In this document: piece after piece, positions 16,073 through 25,318 of the stretch
How positions within the stretch are numbered: the stretch's first letter is position 1
How the letters are laid out: each line of letters starts with the position of its first letter
Source: CAYHBS01 sp964360995
GTDB lineage: Bacteria; Patescibacteriota; Minisyncoccia; Ryanbacterales; HO2-45-13
DNA length: 48,825 bases
Assembly (NCBI GenBank): GCA_964360995.1
Contig: CAYHYZ010000002.1
Span: 1-48,825, forward strand
Direction of reading: 5' to 3'
Notes under the pieces: model-generated
What the model saw: only the letters and a program-made list of their open reading frames with translations
What the model was told of the DNA's origin: nothing
Database searches by the model: none
Program-made: the position numbers and the translations under genes

Positions 16073-16605
16073 CCAGATACATGAGCGTGGAGGGCGTTGT
16101 ACTGGCGTTCGTGCCATATGGCGAGGCGGACGCGCAGGTTATTGTGTACACCCGGCAATATGGTCGCATCGACGCGCGTGCGCGAAGTATTCGGCGTGCT
16201 GGGGCAAAATTACTTGGAGAGGTGCGCCCGTATCAATATGTGCGAGCCCTTCTTGTGCACACCACGCTTGGATATCGGATTACCGATGCGCGCGCACTCG
16301 AAAATCTTATATGGTCACCGCGCGCGCATTTTTTTGGGAGAAAACTTATTACATTCTTTCTTTCTCTGGTGCGAGGTCCCGAAGAAGATCCGATATTGTG
16401 GGATTGGGTACTCGCGCACGTCGGAGCCGCGCGCGGGCTTCCGGCTTCTGCTACAGAGCTCACGAGCGCGAAAACGTCACTGCTGGCGCGTCTTGGATAT
16501 GCCGACGGGGAACATGCACTGACGGAAGCAGAAATTGAACGCATTATTCGAGAAAATCACCTGTGGGAAGATGCACATTCACGGAGTGCAGTGGGTGTGT
16601 TTTAA
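16069..16605 (+). CDS. recO: DNA repair protein RecO, short form
   Basis: 178 aa. The N-terminal OB fold is clear (VEGVVLAFVPYGEADAQVIVYTRQYGRIDARARSI has the family pattern). RecO anneals single strands and loads RecA at gaps. Bacterial RecO is usually ~230-250 aa with a zinc-binding C-terminal domain; here the C-terminal part is short and no Cys cluster is visible. The start overlaps the ileS stop (ATGA), so it is translationally coupled. The stop is 8 nt before the next gene. Confidence 0.8.
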   Translation: MTRYMSVEGVVLAFVPYGEADAQVIVYTRQYGRIDARARSIRRAGAKLLGEVRPYQYVRALLVHTTLGYRITDARALENLIWSPRAHFFGRKLITFFLSLVRGPEEDPILWDWVLAHVGAARGLPASATELTSAKTSLLARLGYADGEHALTEAEIERIIRENHLWEDAHSRSAVGVF

Positions 16606-16613
16606 TAGATGGC

Positions 16614-18509
16614 ATGGCTCTTGAAGAACTTGAAAAGCGCATGTATCAGAATGAGGAGCTCCCAAAGTCCTCTAGTGCTGATGTGCGACTTCGTCCACAA
16701 GAAAAAGCGGATACTCCGACTGCATGGGTGGAGCGCGGCCCTTATCAACCGTCAGATCCTATCGTGACTCCGGAACGCACGCGGTCGCTGTTATGGTGGT
16801 CGCTCGGGATTATTGGGGTACTACTCGTGGTAGTAGGGGGTCTTATCTACTATTTATTTTCTCGCAATGAAGTAAAAATTTCCCGCGCGGTAAATTTAAA
16901 AATTGAATATCCGAGTGACGTTGGGTCAGGAGAAACCACCACATGGAAAGTGTTATATGAAAATACCAGTGCGGTTCCGCTGGAAAGCGCCGAGCTCACA
17001 TTTGATTTCCCTGCGCGCACGCTCTCGCCACTGGATATTGGAACTCCGCAGGCAAATTATCGTGGAAAAATAAGTATCGGGAACATCGCTCCCGGTGGAA
17101 AAGGAGAGAAAGAATTTTCGGGTGTGTTATTTGGAGAAATAGGGTCAAAGCTATCCGGCAAGACAACGCTAGAGTATCGTCCGCAGAATTCATCTGCCAG
17201 GTTTGAGACGGGAGCTACATACGAAGTGAATGTGGTACGCTCGCAGTTACAAGTTGTTGTAGAGTCTCCCGATGAGCTCCAAGGGAATATCGAAAGCTCC
17301 ATCACTATTCGTGTAACCTCGAATTCAAATATTGCATATGATAATTTAATGCTCGGCGTTGATATCCCGAGCGGATTTACGATGAGCAAGTCAAAGCCAG
17401 CTGCGATTGAAGAGAAAAATGTATGGAGTATAGGTAATCTGCAGCCAAATGAAGAGAGAGAAATTGTGCTTACGGGAAAATTTCAAGAGGACTTAGTGGA
17501 TCCACAGACGTTTCGTGTGCGCGTTGGACTGCGCGAGCGATTTTCTGATGCGTGGACAGTGTTTTCTGAAACGACAAAAACACTCAGCGTGAGCGAGCCA
17601 TTTCTCTTTGTGCAAAATCGCCTCGAGAGCATAGAGGGTTCCACGGTCATGCCTGGAGATACTATGAATGTGACGGTGTATTATCGAAACAATCTCAGTA
17701 CGACCGTAACAAATGCGACCGTTGAAACCGTGCTCGATGGAGCAGCGCTTGATGTTGCGCGGTTTCAGTCGGTAGACGGAACGCTTTCAGGGAATACCGT
17801 GAGATGGATCTCATCGCGTACGTCCCAGCTGGCCGCAATAGAGCCAGGCGAAGAAGGACGCGTATCTTTTTCAGTGCCAATTAAAAAAACCGTTGCAGTA
17901 AATTCAACACTTGACCGAGACATTGTGGTCGCATTTCGATCAAAAATATATTCTAATCAGACCATCCCAGGCAGCACCGCGCCACTCGAGCATAGCTCTA
18001 CATTAACGCTCAAAGTCGCAACGACAGTCACGTTTCAGCAAGTTGGAAAATACTATGATACGGCTATTTCAAATTCAGGCCCGCTTCCTCCTCAGGTAGG
18101 GAAGGAAACTACCTATACGATTGTATGGCAACTCCTCACTCAATCTAGCGATGTGCGAAATATTGTCGTAGAGGCGTCGCTTCCTACATATGTAAAGTGG
18201 AAAGGGGTAGTGAGTCCTGAGGGTGAAGATGTTCGCTATGACCCAGCGAGTGGGAGAATCACGTGGAATGTAGCGCTTCTGCAGGCAGGCACTGGAGTAC
18301 TTCGGCCACCAAAAACAGCCTTATTCAAGGTAGGAGTGACGCCGTCAATTGTGCACATCAATCAAAGCCCAGAGATTATTTCCGCAGCTACGCTTTCTGG
18401 GAAAGACTCATTTACGGGGCTTGATGTGGCGGGCACCTCACCTAAAGTCACGACTGCAATGCCGGATGATCCGAAGATTCGACTGAGCGATAGGACCGTG
18501 ATAGAGTAG
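16614..18509 (+). CDS. Large single-pass envelope protein with DUF11/Ig-like repeats
   Basis: 631 aa. A hydrophilic cytosolic N-terminus (1-58) is followed by one strong membrane helix (about 59-82, LLWWSLGIIGVLLVVVGGLI). The ~540-residue exterior is beta-rich, built of repeats with the DUF11-like pattern (WKVLYENTSAVPLESAELTFDFP; VTVYYRNNLSTTVTNATVETVL; TYTIVWQLLTQSSDVRNIVVEASLP). Such repeats occur in surface and cell-wall proteins; no enzyme motif is seen. ATG 16614 is 8 nt after recO, and glyS starts 4 nt after its stop. A role in surface structure or adhesion is inferred. Confidence 0.75.
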   Translation: MALEELEKRMYQNEELPKSSSADVRLRPQEKADTPTAWVERGPYQPSDPIVTPERTRSLLWWSLGIIGVLLVVVGGLIYYLFSRNEVKISRAVNLKIEYPSDVGSGETTTWKVLYENTSAVPLESAELTFDFPARTLSPLDIGTPQANYRGKISIGNIAPGGKGEKEFSGVLFGEIGSKLSGKTTLEYRPQNSSARFETGATYEVNVVRSQLQVVVESPDELQGNIESSITIRVTSNSNIAYDNLMLGVDIPSGFTMSKSKPAAIEEKNVWSIGNLQPNEEREIVLTGKFQEDLVDPQTFRVRVGLRERFSDAWTVFSETTKTLSVSEPFLFVQNRLESIEGSTVMPGDTMNVTVYYRNNLSTTVTNATVETVLDGAALDVARFQSVDGTLSGNTVRWISSRTSQLAAIEPGEEGRVSFSVPIKKTVAVNSTLDRDIVVAFRSKIYSNQTIPGSTAPLEHSSTLTLKVATTVTFQQVGKYYDTAISNSGPLPPQVGKETTYTIVWQLLTQSSDVRNIVVEASLPTYVKWKGVVSPEGEDVRYDPASGRITWNVALLQAGTGVLRPPKTALFKVGVTPSIVHINQSPEIISAATLSGKDSFTGLDVAGTSPKVTTAMPDDPKIRLSDRTVIE

Positions 18510-18513
18510 CGCC

Positions 18514-19818
18514 ATGAATAGGCTCGACGCTACTCAACAACTCGCAAAACGGAGAGGATTTATCTGGCCGTCAGCGGATTTGTATGGTGGTATGAGTGGA
18601 TTTTGGGATTGGGGTCCGCTCGGACTCAAACTCAAAGAACACATTAAGCGCGAGTGGAGACGTCAGATTTCGCGTCGAGAGGATGTGTACGAAATTGAAA
18701 CCTCGCTGATTACAAAGCAGGAAATTTTGGCTACGTCTGGTCATCTGGAGCATTTTACTGACCCGATGGTGGAATGCGTGAAGTGTCATCACAAGTTTCG
18801 TGAGGACGAACTCTCAGAGTCAAAGTGTCCAGATTGTGGGGGCAAGCTCGAGGCAAATCAGCCATTTAATTTAATGTTTAAGACATCTGCAGGCGCCAAA
18901 GAAGATTCTTCCACCGCAGCATATCTACGTCCAGAAACTGCGCAGGGCATTTTCACAAACTTTAAAAATGTACTTGATGCACTACATCCAAAGTTGTCAT
19001 TTGGTATTTCGCAAATTGGCCATTCATTTCGTAATGAAATTACTCCCAGAAACTTTCTTTATCGCTCACGCGAATTTCAGCAAGCGGAGCTCGAATGGTT
19101 TACGACGCCAAAAGAAGCAGATATGTGGTTTCAGTATTGGAGAGAGGAGCGCATGCGGTGGTATCTGGGGCTTGGGATGAACCCAAACAATATTCGTTTT
19201 TTTGACTATCCCCGCACCGAGCTCGCACATTACTCCGCCGCAACTACCGATTTGCAATACCGATTTGATCTTTCAGCCGAGGGGTTTTCTGAGCTTGAGG
19301 GTATTGCGAATCGCACTGATTTTGATCTCAAGGCACATACGAAAGGATCTGGCGTGGAATTGAAGGGCGAGACAGAAGCAGGAGAGAAAGTTATTCCATA
19401 CGTCATTGAGCCGTCCATGGGGGTTGACCGCGCCACACTCGCCTTTCTTATGGACGCATATACCGAAGACGAGCTCGGTGGAGAAAAGCGTGTGGTGCTT
19501 AAATTACATCCACGACTTGCGCCAATGACCGCCGCGGTATTTCCGCTACTCAAAAATAAACCGCCATTGGTTGAAAAAGCGCGTGCCGTATTTACGGGTC
19601 TGCGGGAATTATTCGATGATATTGCGTGGGACGACATTGGCAATATTGGTAAGCGATATCGCAGACAAGACGAAGTGGGAACTCCGTGGTGCATTACGAT
19701 TGATTTTCAAACACTTGAAGATGATACGGTGACGGTGCGTGATCGCGACACGGGCGAACAAGTCCGCGCATCGATTGCCGATCTCGAGTCCTATATTCGC
19801 AAGGGAATGGGAGTATGA
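18514..19818 (+). CDS. glyS: Glycyl-tRNA synthetase (dimeric class II type)
   Basis: 434 aa, single-chain alpha2 GlyRS. FIWPSADLYGGMSGFWDWGPLG opens the catalytic domain, CVKCHHKF...KCPDCGG is the inserted zinc ribbon, YLRPETAQGIF and FRNEITPRNFLYRSREFQQ are class II motif 2 context, EPSMGVDRATLAFL is motif 3, and the anticodon-binding domain follows (VVLKLHPRLAPMTAAVFPLL). Attaches glycine to tRNA-Gly. Full length. Its stop overlaps the next start (ATGA). Confidence 0.95.
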   Translation: MNRLDATQQLAKRRGFIWPSADLYGGMSGFWDWGPLGLKLKEHIKREWRRQISRREDVYEIETSLITKQEILATSGHLEHFTDPMVECVKCHHKFREDELSESKCPDCGGKLEANQPFNLMFKTSAGAKEDSSTAAYLRPETAQGIFTNFKNVLDALHPKLSFGISQIGHSFRNEITPRNFLYRSREFQQAELEWFTTPKEADMWFQYWREERMRWYLGLGMNPNNIRFFDYPRTELAHYSAATTDLQYRFDLSAEGFSELEGIANRTDFDLKAHTKGSGVELKGETEAGEKVIPYVIEPSMGVDRATLAFLMDAYTEDELGGEKRVVLKLHPRLAPMTAAVFPLLKNKPPLVEKARAVFTGLRELFDDIAWDDIGNIGKRYRRQDEVGTPWCITIDFQTLEDDTVTVRDRDTGEQVRASIADLESYIRKGMGV

Positions 19819-20039
19819 CCACGAAGAGTTTTCTTGCGTTCACGGTACTCGTCTTTGTACTCGTGCTTGTGCTTGCGTTTCTCGGGATTGTGTTTTTGCT
19901 CCCGGGGTATTTATCGCTCACCGATGTTCCATACCGTAATGCCACCGCCCGCGTGATTCGTGTGTTCCAAGAGGAAAACACCGATACGGAATTTGACGGC
20001 GCAACCTCAAGTACCACAATCACCCCTGCGACCCCGTAA
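19815..20039 (+). CDS. Small membrane protein
   Basis: 74 aa. One very hydrophobic helix near the N-terminus (about 6-32, LAFTVLVFVLVLVLAFLGIVFLLPGY) and a short polar Thr/Ser-rich C-terminal tail (residues ~55-74). Translationally coupled to glyS by an ATGA overlap, which supports it as a real gene. No family recognised. The orientation is probably N-in with the tail outside. Confidence 0.6.
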   Translation: MTTKSFLAFTVLVFVLVLVLAFLGIVFLLPGYLSLTDVPYRNATARVIRVFQEENTDTEFDGATSSTTITPATP

Positions 20040-20082
20040 CGCCCTTTTCTTAGGGACATTTTTTCGGTAGACTACCGCTACT

Positions 20083-21348
20083 ATGCAGTATGTACTCAAA
20101 ACGTTACCGAATGGACTTCGGGTGATCGCGTGCGAAATGCCAAACACTGACACCGTGACGGTGCTGACGCTCATTGGAACCGGCTCGCACTATGAAACGA
20201 AAGAGATCAATGGCATCTCACATTTTTTGGAACACATGTTTTTTAAAGGAACGAAAAATTACCCCGATGCCAGTGCGCTGAATCGCCGCATTGACGCGAT
20301 CGGAGCGGTGCACAATGCGTTTACTTCAAAAGAAGAAACGGGATATTGGGTCAAGGCGCATAAAGATCATTTTCTCACCGCATTCGGATTTGTTTCTGAC
20401 ATTTTGCAGAACGCGCTGATTCCATCTGAAGAGGTAGAGCGCGAACGCAATGTCATTTTTGAAGAAATGAAATTGTATTGGGACACGCCAAGTAGGTACA
20501 TTTGGGACTTGTTCGAGCATCATTATTTTGGAGATCAGCCAGCGGGATGGGATATCATAGGAACCAAAGAAACGCTTGATAGCTTGCACCGTCCAGAACT
20601 TATGAAATATTGGAAGTCGCAGTACGTGGCTTCAAACACTGTGCTGGTGGTTGCCGGGAACGTAAAAGCAAGTGATGTATTCGCGCTTGCGGCTCGCGAA
20701 TTTAAATCGCTTCGCAAGGGGATTGCTGGTGGCCGGAAAAAACTAGAGGCCATTGCAAAGGGTCCGCGAGTCAAGGTGCATGAGCGTGCAACTGATCAAA
20801 CACATTTGGTTGTGGGCACCACCGGGCTTCCATATATGCACAAAGATCGCCCCGTCGCAGACGTGCTTGCGACTATTCTTGGGGGATATATGACCTCTCG
20901 ATTGTTTGTAAAAATTCGTGAGCGCAAAGGACTCGCCTATACTGTATCTGCCGGGCATCAATATGATCCGCAGGCGGGGTATATGGCCGTATATGCAGGT
21001 ATCCCCAAGGCCGCATACAAGGATGTCACAAAATATATTGTTGAGGAGTTTCGCGACGTAGCAAAAAAGGGAGTGACCACTGAGGAATTAAAGCGTGCGA
21101 AAGCAAATATTCGTGGGCGCTTAGCAATTGCGCTGGAATCTACCGATGAAGTTGCCTCATTTTTTGGCACGCAAGAAATTATGGTAGGAAAAATTAATAC
21201 TCCAGACGCGATTCTCAAGCGCATCGACAAGGTCACAAATGCGGACATTAAGCGTGTAGCCGGAGCGCTGTTCAAGCCGAGTCAACTCTACGCCGCTTGT
21301 ATTGGACATGATATTAGTGCCGATGTATTGAAATCTGCGTTACAATAA
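20083..21348 (+). CDS. M16 family zinc metallopeptidase (processing-peptidase-like)
   Basis: 421 aa. The inverted zinc motif HFLEH (47-51) and the downstream acidic cluster VIFEEMKLY supply the ligands. The N-terminal catalytic and C-terminal inactive halves are both present (RLFVKIRERKGLAYTVSAGHQYDPQAG is the family Arg/Tyr signature). Relatives are the mitochondrial processing peptidase and bacterial PqqL/YmxG proteins; the substrate here is unknown. A TAGACT -10 lies ~14 nt before the ATG, so transcription can restart here. The next gene begins 4 nt after the stop. Confidence 0.93.
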   Translation: MQYVLKTLPNGLRVIACEMPNTDTVTVLTLIGTGSHYETKEINGISHFLEHMFFKGTKNYPDASALNRRIDAIGAVHNAFTSKEETGYWVKAHKDHFLTAFGFVSDILQNALIPSEEVERERNVIFEEMKLYWDTPSRYIWDLFEHHYFGDQPAGWDIIGTKETLDSLHRPELMKYWKSQYVASNTVLVVAGNVKASDVFALAAREFKSLRKGIAGGRKKLEAIAKGPRVKVHERATDQTHLVVGTTGLPYMHKDRPVADVLATILGGYMTSRLFVKIRERKGLAYTVSAGHQYDPQAGYMAVYAGIPKAAYKDVTKYIVEEFRDVAKKGVTTEELKRAKANIRGRLAIALESTDEVASFFGTQEIMVGKINTPDAILKRIDKVTNADIKRVAGALFKPSQLYAACIGHDISADVLKSALQ

Positions 21349-21352
21349 CTAT

Positions 21353-22390
21353 ATGGCAGAGCGCATGCGCATTATCATTTCCACCTCTTCACTATTTAAG
21401 ATAGTGGTGTTTGGGCTTGCGCTCTACGTTGCCTATCTATCCCTCGATATTATTGGTGCTGTGCTGCTTGCGGTGGTAATTGCCGCAGCTATTGAGCCGC
21501 CCATTCGCTGGATGACCGATCATCGTGTGCCTCGTGCGATCGCGGTGCTCATCATGTACATACTGTTCTTGTTTATTATTTCACTGGCGCTGTACAGTAT
21601 TATTCCACAACTGACGAGCGAGCTCCGATCATTTATTGATGCAGTGCCACAAAGTATTGATCGCCTGGGGGACGCATTTGAAGCACGCTTTCCGGAATTA
21701 CCGGCGAGTACTGTGTTTGATCGGCTCAAGGAATTTTTAAAAAGTGAAGACCTGACTTCCGCCGGGCTACTGACCGATTTTTTTAGAGGAGTGCCCGCAT
21801 TCTTTGGAGGTATATTTATGGTGTTCATCACGTTTGTGTTGTCCTTCTATCTTGCGATTCAAGAAAATGGAATTTCTAAATTTTTACGTGTCATTTCTCC
21901 CGAGCAGTATGATGACTATGTTGTGGGGCTTTGGAGTCGCACACAACGGAAAATTGAGCGTTGGTTGCAAGGACAGCTGTTGCTTGCGGTGATTGTAGGA
22001 CTCATCGTGTATGTCGGACTACTGCTGATGGGCGTGCAGTTTGCGCTGATGCTTGCGCTCGTATCCGCGGTATTTGAAATCATTCCGTTTTTTGGGCCAG
22101 TACTTGCTGCAATTCCTGCAATTGTGATTGCGAGCGTGCAAAGTCCCGTTTCCGGACTACTGGTGGTCGTGCTCTACGTGCTTGTACAGCAGTTAGAAAA
22201 TCACGTGCTCTATCCGATTGTGATGCGAAAAATGACTGGTGTAGCTCCCATGGTTGTCATTCTTGCGCTACTCGTTGGTGGCCGCGTTGCGGGTCTCACA
22301 GGGTTGATTCTTGCGATTCCTTCCGTGGTAGTGATATTAGAAATACTAGGCGATAGAGAGCAGAAGAAGCGGCGCGATACTTCCGAATGA
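21353..22390 (+). CDS. AI-2E family (PerM-like) transporter
   Basis: 345 aa with seven to eight membrane helices. The family's soluble loop between helices 3 and 4 (residues ~85-150) and the conserved C-terminal part (FALMLALVSAVFEIIPFFGPVLAAIPA; LYVLVQQLENHVLYPIVMRKMTGVAPMVVI) are clear. Family members export small molecules or act as Na+/H+ antiporters; the AI-2 label is historical. The stop overlaps the metG start (ATGA). Confidence 0.88.
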   Translation: MAERMRIIISTSSLFKIVVFGLALYVAYLSLDIIGAVLLAVVIAAAIEPPIRWMTDHRVPRAIAVLIMYILFLFIISLALYSIIPQLTSELRSFIDAVPQSIDRLGDAFEARFPELPASTVFDRLKEFLKSEDLTSAGLLTDFFRGVPAFFGGIFMVFITFVLSFYLAIQENGISKFLRVISPEQYDDYVVGLWSRTQRKIERWLQGQLLLAVIVGLIVYVGLLLMGVQFALMLALVSAVFEIIPFFGPVLAAIPAIVIASVQSPVSGLLVVVLYVLVQQLENHVLYPIVMRKMTGVAPMVVILALLVGGRVAGLTGLILAIPSVVVILEILGDREQKKRRDTSE

Positions 22391-23970
22391 ATAAATTTTA
22401 TATTACGACACCAATTTACTATGTAAACGCGTCCCCGCATTTGGGGCACGCATATACGGGCGTATATGCCGACGTGATTGCACGGTACCGTCGTCTCAAG
22501 GGGGATGAGGTGTTTTTTCTCACTGGAACCGACGAACACGGAGCGAAAGTAATGCGCGCGGCTGAGGCAGCTGGCATGGAAGTAGAAAAATTTGTCGATA
22601 TGCAACAGGAAAAATTTCGAGCTCTTTCAAAGGATCTTAAAATGACCAATGACGATTTCATTCGTACATCAGACAAACAGAAGCATTGGCCGGGGGCACA
22701 GAAAATGTGGGAGACGCTGAGGAAAGCGGGAGACATCTATCTTGGAAAATATGAAGGGCAATACTGCGTGGGGCATGAAGCATTTATCACTGAAAAAGAT
22801 CTTGCGGATGGAAAATGTATCGAGCATAGCACAGCGCCGGAGCATTTGGTGGAAGAAAATTATTTTTTTAGACTATCCGAATACGCAGACCGTATTCGTG
22901 CAAATATTGTGTCAGGAAAATTACAAATTCTTCCTGTGGCGCGCTACAACGAAGTGCTTGCAATGATTGATGAAGGCCTTACAGACATCAGCTTTTCTCG
23001 GCCGTCCGCAGACATTCCCTGGGGCGTGCCGGTGCCGGGGGACGACAAGCAAACCATGTATGTATGGTGTGATGCACTTTCGAACTATCTGAGTGCGATT
23101 GGCTACGGGCGCGAAGAAGCTGATGCAGGAAAACTCATGCTCTATTGGCCTGCCGATATACAAATTATTGGAAAAGATATTCTGCGCTTCCACGCGATTA
23201 TTTGGCCTGGCATGCTCCTTGCCGCAGGGTTGCCACTTCCGAAAGTGCTCATTGCACATGGGCACATTCTTTCGGGCGCAAAAAAAATGTCCAAAACTAT
23301 CGGAAATGTGGTGGATCCAAACGAGGTGATTAAGGAATATGGCGCAGAGATATTACGTAATTATTTGGTTTCTGAGATACCAAATTTTGATGACGGAGAT
23401 TTTACTATGGAGCGGTTTGCTGAAGTGTATGAGGCAAAATTTGCCAATTCCATTGGGAACATCGTCTCACGTATCGCCGCAATGATCGAAAAATACTCAC
23501 CGCAAGGAATTCCGCGCCCCGAGCGCACCGTTGTGCAGGCATATCGACTGCGACGATTTGTTCCCGCATCGGCAAAGGAAGAGCTCGTTGAAGTGAAAGG
23601 TGAAGATGTAGAGCTATATGTATCCCAGCTTGCAATGCAGGAGTACGAAAAATTCATGCAGCAGTACCATATTGGAGACGCCTCGCGCGTAGGATGGAGG
23701 CTCCTCGAACAATGTGACGCGTATATTCAGGAATACGCGCCGTTTAAACTTGCTGCGACGGACCTCGAAGGAGCGAAGGCAGTGCTTTGGAATGCCACAC
23801 TTCTGTTGCTTGGTGCCATGCAAATGCTTCGCCCCATAATGCCAGAAACTACCGAGCGCGTATTTGCGGTGTTCCACATATCTCCGGACGCACCAATGGA
23901 AACATGGAATGAAATTCACGCCGCTCGCGTCACTCCACTATTTCCTCGCAAAACTCCTGAAGCACACTAA
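22387..23970 (+). CDS. metG: Methionyl-tRNA synthetase
   Basis: 527 aa. The HIGH motif is HLGH (ASPHLGHAYTGVYADVIARY), then FFLTGTDEHGAK, a reduced knuckle with CVGH and CIEH, VWCDALSNYLSAIGY, and KMSKT as the KMSKS loop (KKMSKTIGNVVDPNEV). The helical anticodon domain follows. There is no C-terminal OB-fold dimerisation domain, so it should act as a monomer or with a separate partner. Charges both initiator and elongator tRNA-Met. Coupled to the upstream transporter by an ATGA overlap. Confidence 0.95.
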   Translation: MNKFYITTPIYYVNASPHLGHAYTGVYADVIARYRRLKGDEVFFLTGTDEHGAKVMRAAEAAGMEVEKFVDMQQEKFRALSKDLKMTNDDFIRTSDKQKHWPGAQKMWETLRKAGDIYLGKYEGQYCVGHEAFITEKDLADGKCIEHSTAPEHLVEENYFFRLSEYADRIRANIVSGKLQILPVARYNEVLAMIDEGLTDISFSRPSADIPWGVPVPGDDKQTMYVWCDALSNYLSAIGYGREEADAGKLMLYWPADIQIIGKDILRFHAIIWPGMLLAAGLPLPKVLIAHGHILSGAKKMSKTIGNVVDPNEVIKEYGAEILRNYLVSEIPNFDDGDFTMERFAEVYEAKFANSIGNIVSRIAAMIEKYSPQGIPRPERTVVQAYRLRRFVPASAKEELVEVKGEDVELYVSQLAMQEYEKFMQQYHIGDASRVGWRLLEQCDAYIQEYAPFKLAATDLEGAKAVLWNATLLLLGAMQMLRPIMPETTERVFAVFHISPDAPMETWNEIHAARVTPLFPRKTPEAH

Positions 23971-23975
23971 TCTTC

Positions 23976-24815
23976 ATGAAGCCGAATTGGGAGCTGATTG
24001 ATATTCACGCACACGTGAATTTTAATGCGTTCAAGGACGATGGGAAGGAAGCAATTCTGCGTGCGCACAATGAACGTGTGGGTATGATTCTTGTGGGTTC
24101 ACAGTTTGATACCTCCGAGCGAGCCGTACACATGGCGGGCGACTATGCTGATGGCGTGTGGGCGGCAGTTGGGTTACATCCAATTCATCTCACCGAATTT
24201 CATGTAGACGCAAAAGAAATAGGGTCTCAAGGTGTTCCCGGATTTATCACACGCGTTGAGGAGTTTTCAGAAGAAAAATATCGCGCACTTGCCAGTAGCC
24301 CCAAGATGGTTGCAATCGGCGAGTGCGGACTCGACTATTACCGGGTAGAAAGTTCTCCAGATAAGAAAAAGTTACAGCATGAAATCTTTGCGCGCCACAT
24401 TGCGCTTGCGCGAGAGTTAAAAAAACCGCTCATTGTGCATTGTCGCGAAGCGTACAATGATTTACTTGGGATTCTTAAAAGTGAGCACGCCGAGGATGTT
24501 GGGGGTACCATTCACTTTTTTGCGGGGGATTGGGCAACAGCCCAGCAATTTCTAGATATTGGATTTCATTTATCATTTACGGGCGTGATTACGTTTGCAG
24601 ATCAATATGACGAGGTAGTGCGAAATATGCCACTGAATCGACTTATGGTAGAAACGGACGCTCCATATGTATCTCCCGTACCGCATCGCGGAAAACGGAA
24701 CGAACCACTCTATGTGCGTGATGTTGCGAAACGCGTCGCAGAAATTCGTGGCATTTTATACGACGAAGTAGCGCGTGCGACTACTACAAACGCCAAAAAA
24801 CTCTTTCAGTTGTAA
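23976..24815 (+). CDS. tatD: TatD family metal-dependent hydrolase (DNase)
   Basis: 279 aa TIM-barrel. Metal ligands are visible: IDIHAHV (HxH), AIGECGLDYYR (Glu), PLIVHCREA (His), GTIHFFAG (His) and VETDAPYVSP (Asp). TatD-type enzymes are Mg2+-dependent 3'-5' exonucleases involved in DNA quality control. Starts 5 nt after metG, an adjacency common in bacteria. The stop codon forms the -35 box of the next gene. Confidence 0.93.
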   Translation: MKPNWELIDIHAHVNFNAFKDDGKEAILRAHNERVGMILVGSQFDTSERAVHMAGDYADGVWAAVGLHPIHLTEFHVDAKEIGSQGVPGFITRVEEFSEEKYRALASSPKMVAIGECGLDYYRVESSPDKKKLQHEIFARHIALARELKKPLIVHCREAYNDLLGILKSEHAEDVGGTIHFFAGDWATAQQFLDIGFHLSFTGVITFADQYDEVVRNMPLNRLMVETDAPYVSPVPHRGKRNEPLYVRDVAKRVAEIRGILYDEVARATTTNAKKLFQL

Positions 24816-24837
24816 GTCCGTTCAATTTTGCTACACT
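24810..24837 (+). promoter_or_regulatory. Promoter TTGTAA-16-TACACT
   Basis: -35 TTGTAA (24810-24815) is the last codon plus stop of tatD; -10 TACACT is at 24832-24837. Drives the small zinc-finger gene at 24868. Confidence 0.5.
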
Positions 24838-24867
24838 GCGCACAGAAAAGCGCCTTGGAGGATGTAA

Positions 24868-25221
24868 ATGGTGGCAAAGTTGAAGTGGGTAACAGAAGTA
24901 GTAACTGAAACCATTGTGCTGGGCTATACCCGACCGACATGTCTTGTGTGCGACGGATCTGCCATCGGTTCACCAAATGGTGTTACTTGCCAAAACAGAA
25001 GTTGTATCGAACAGATGGGGGATGCGCTGAGGGAGCTGGAAGAGGAGGATGCAAGAGAGTTGGCGGTGTTCAAAAGAAAGGTTTGTGAACTGTTGTCGTT
25101 ACTTATTGCAGTGCTTCCGTCGTCCGACCCAAAACATAAAGAATCGGAGAAGCTTGATGAATGTATGAATGAACTGAGGGATGCAGTAGGATTTGACGAC
25201 ATACCGTTCGAAGACCCATAG
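24868..25221 (+). CDS. Small CX2C-X12-CX4C zinc-finger protein, copy 1
   Basis: 117 aa. Near residue 26 it has CLVC, then GVTCQNRSC, a C-x2-C-x12-C-x4-C set likely to bind zinc. An acidic helical region (ALRELEEEDARELAVFKRK) and a polar tail follow. The same cysteine spacing and a similar lead-in (LKWVTEVVTETIV) recur in the next gene, so the two are paralogues. TTGGAGGA precedes the ATG. Own promoter and terminator. No known family recognised. Confidence 0.68.
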   Translation: MVAKLKWVTEVVTETIVLGYTRPTCLVCDGSAIGSPNGVTCQNRSCIEQMGDALRELEEEDARELAVFKRKVCELLSLLIAVLPSSDPKHKESEKLDECMNELRDAVGFDDIPFEDP

Positions 25222-25230
25222 GGAGTTATA

Positions 25231-25258
25231 AGGAGCCCACAACGGGCTCCTCTTTTAT
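25231..25258 (+). terminator. Terminator after zinc-finger copy 1
   Basis: AGGAGCCC, 5-nt loop, GGGCTCCT, then CTTTTAT. Confidence 0.82.
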
Positions 25259-25259
25259 A

Positions 25260-25287
25260 TTGACTTTTTGAATATTTCGCGTATACT
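25260..25287 (+). promoter_or_regulatory. Promoter TTGACT-16-TATACT
   Basis: -35 at 25260-25265, -10 at 25282-25287; predicted start about 25294, ahead of the AAGGAGG of zinc-finger copy 2. Confidence 0.65.
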
Positions 25288-25318
25288 GCTTTGGAATCAA
25301 TCAAGGAGGAACGTTACA

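Noticed and set aside
20041..20064. Terminator after the small gene following glyS
   Set aside because: Only a 4-bp CCCT/AGGG stem before the T-run; too weak to annotate.
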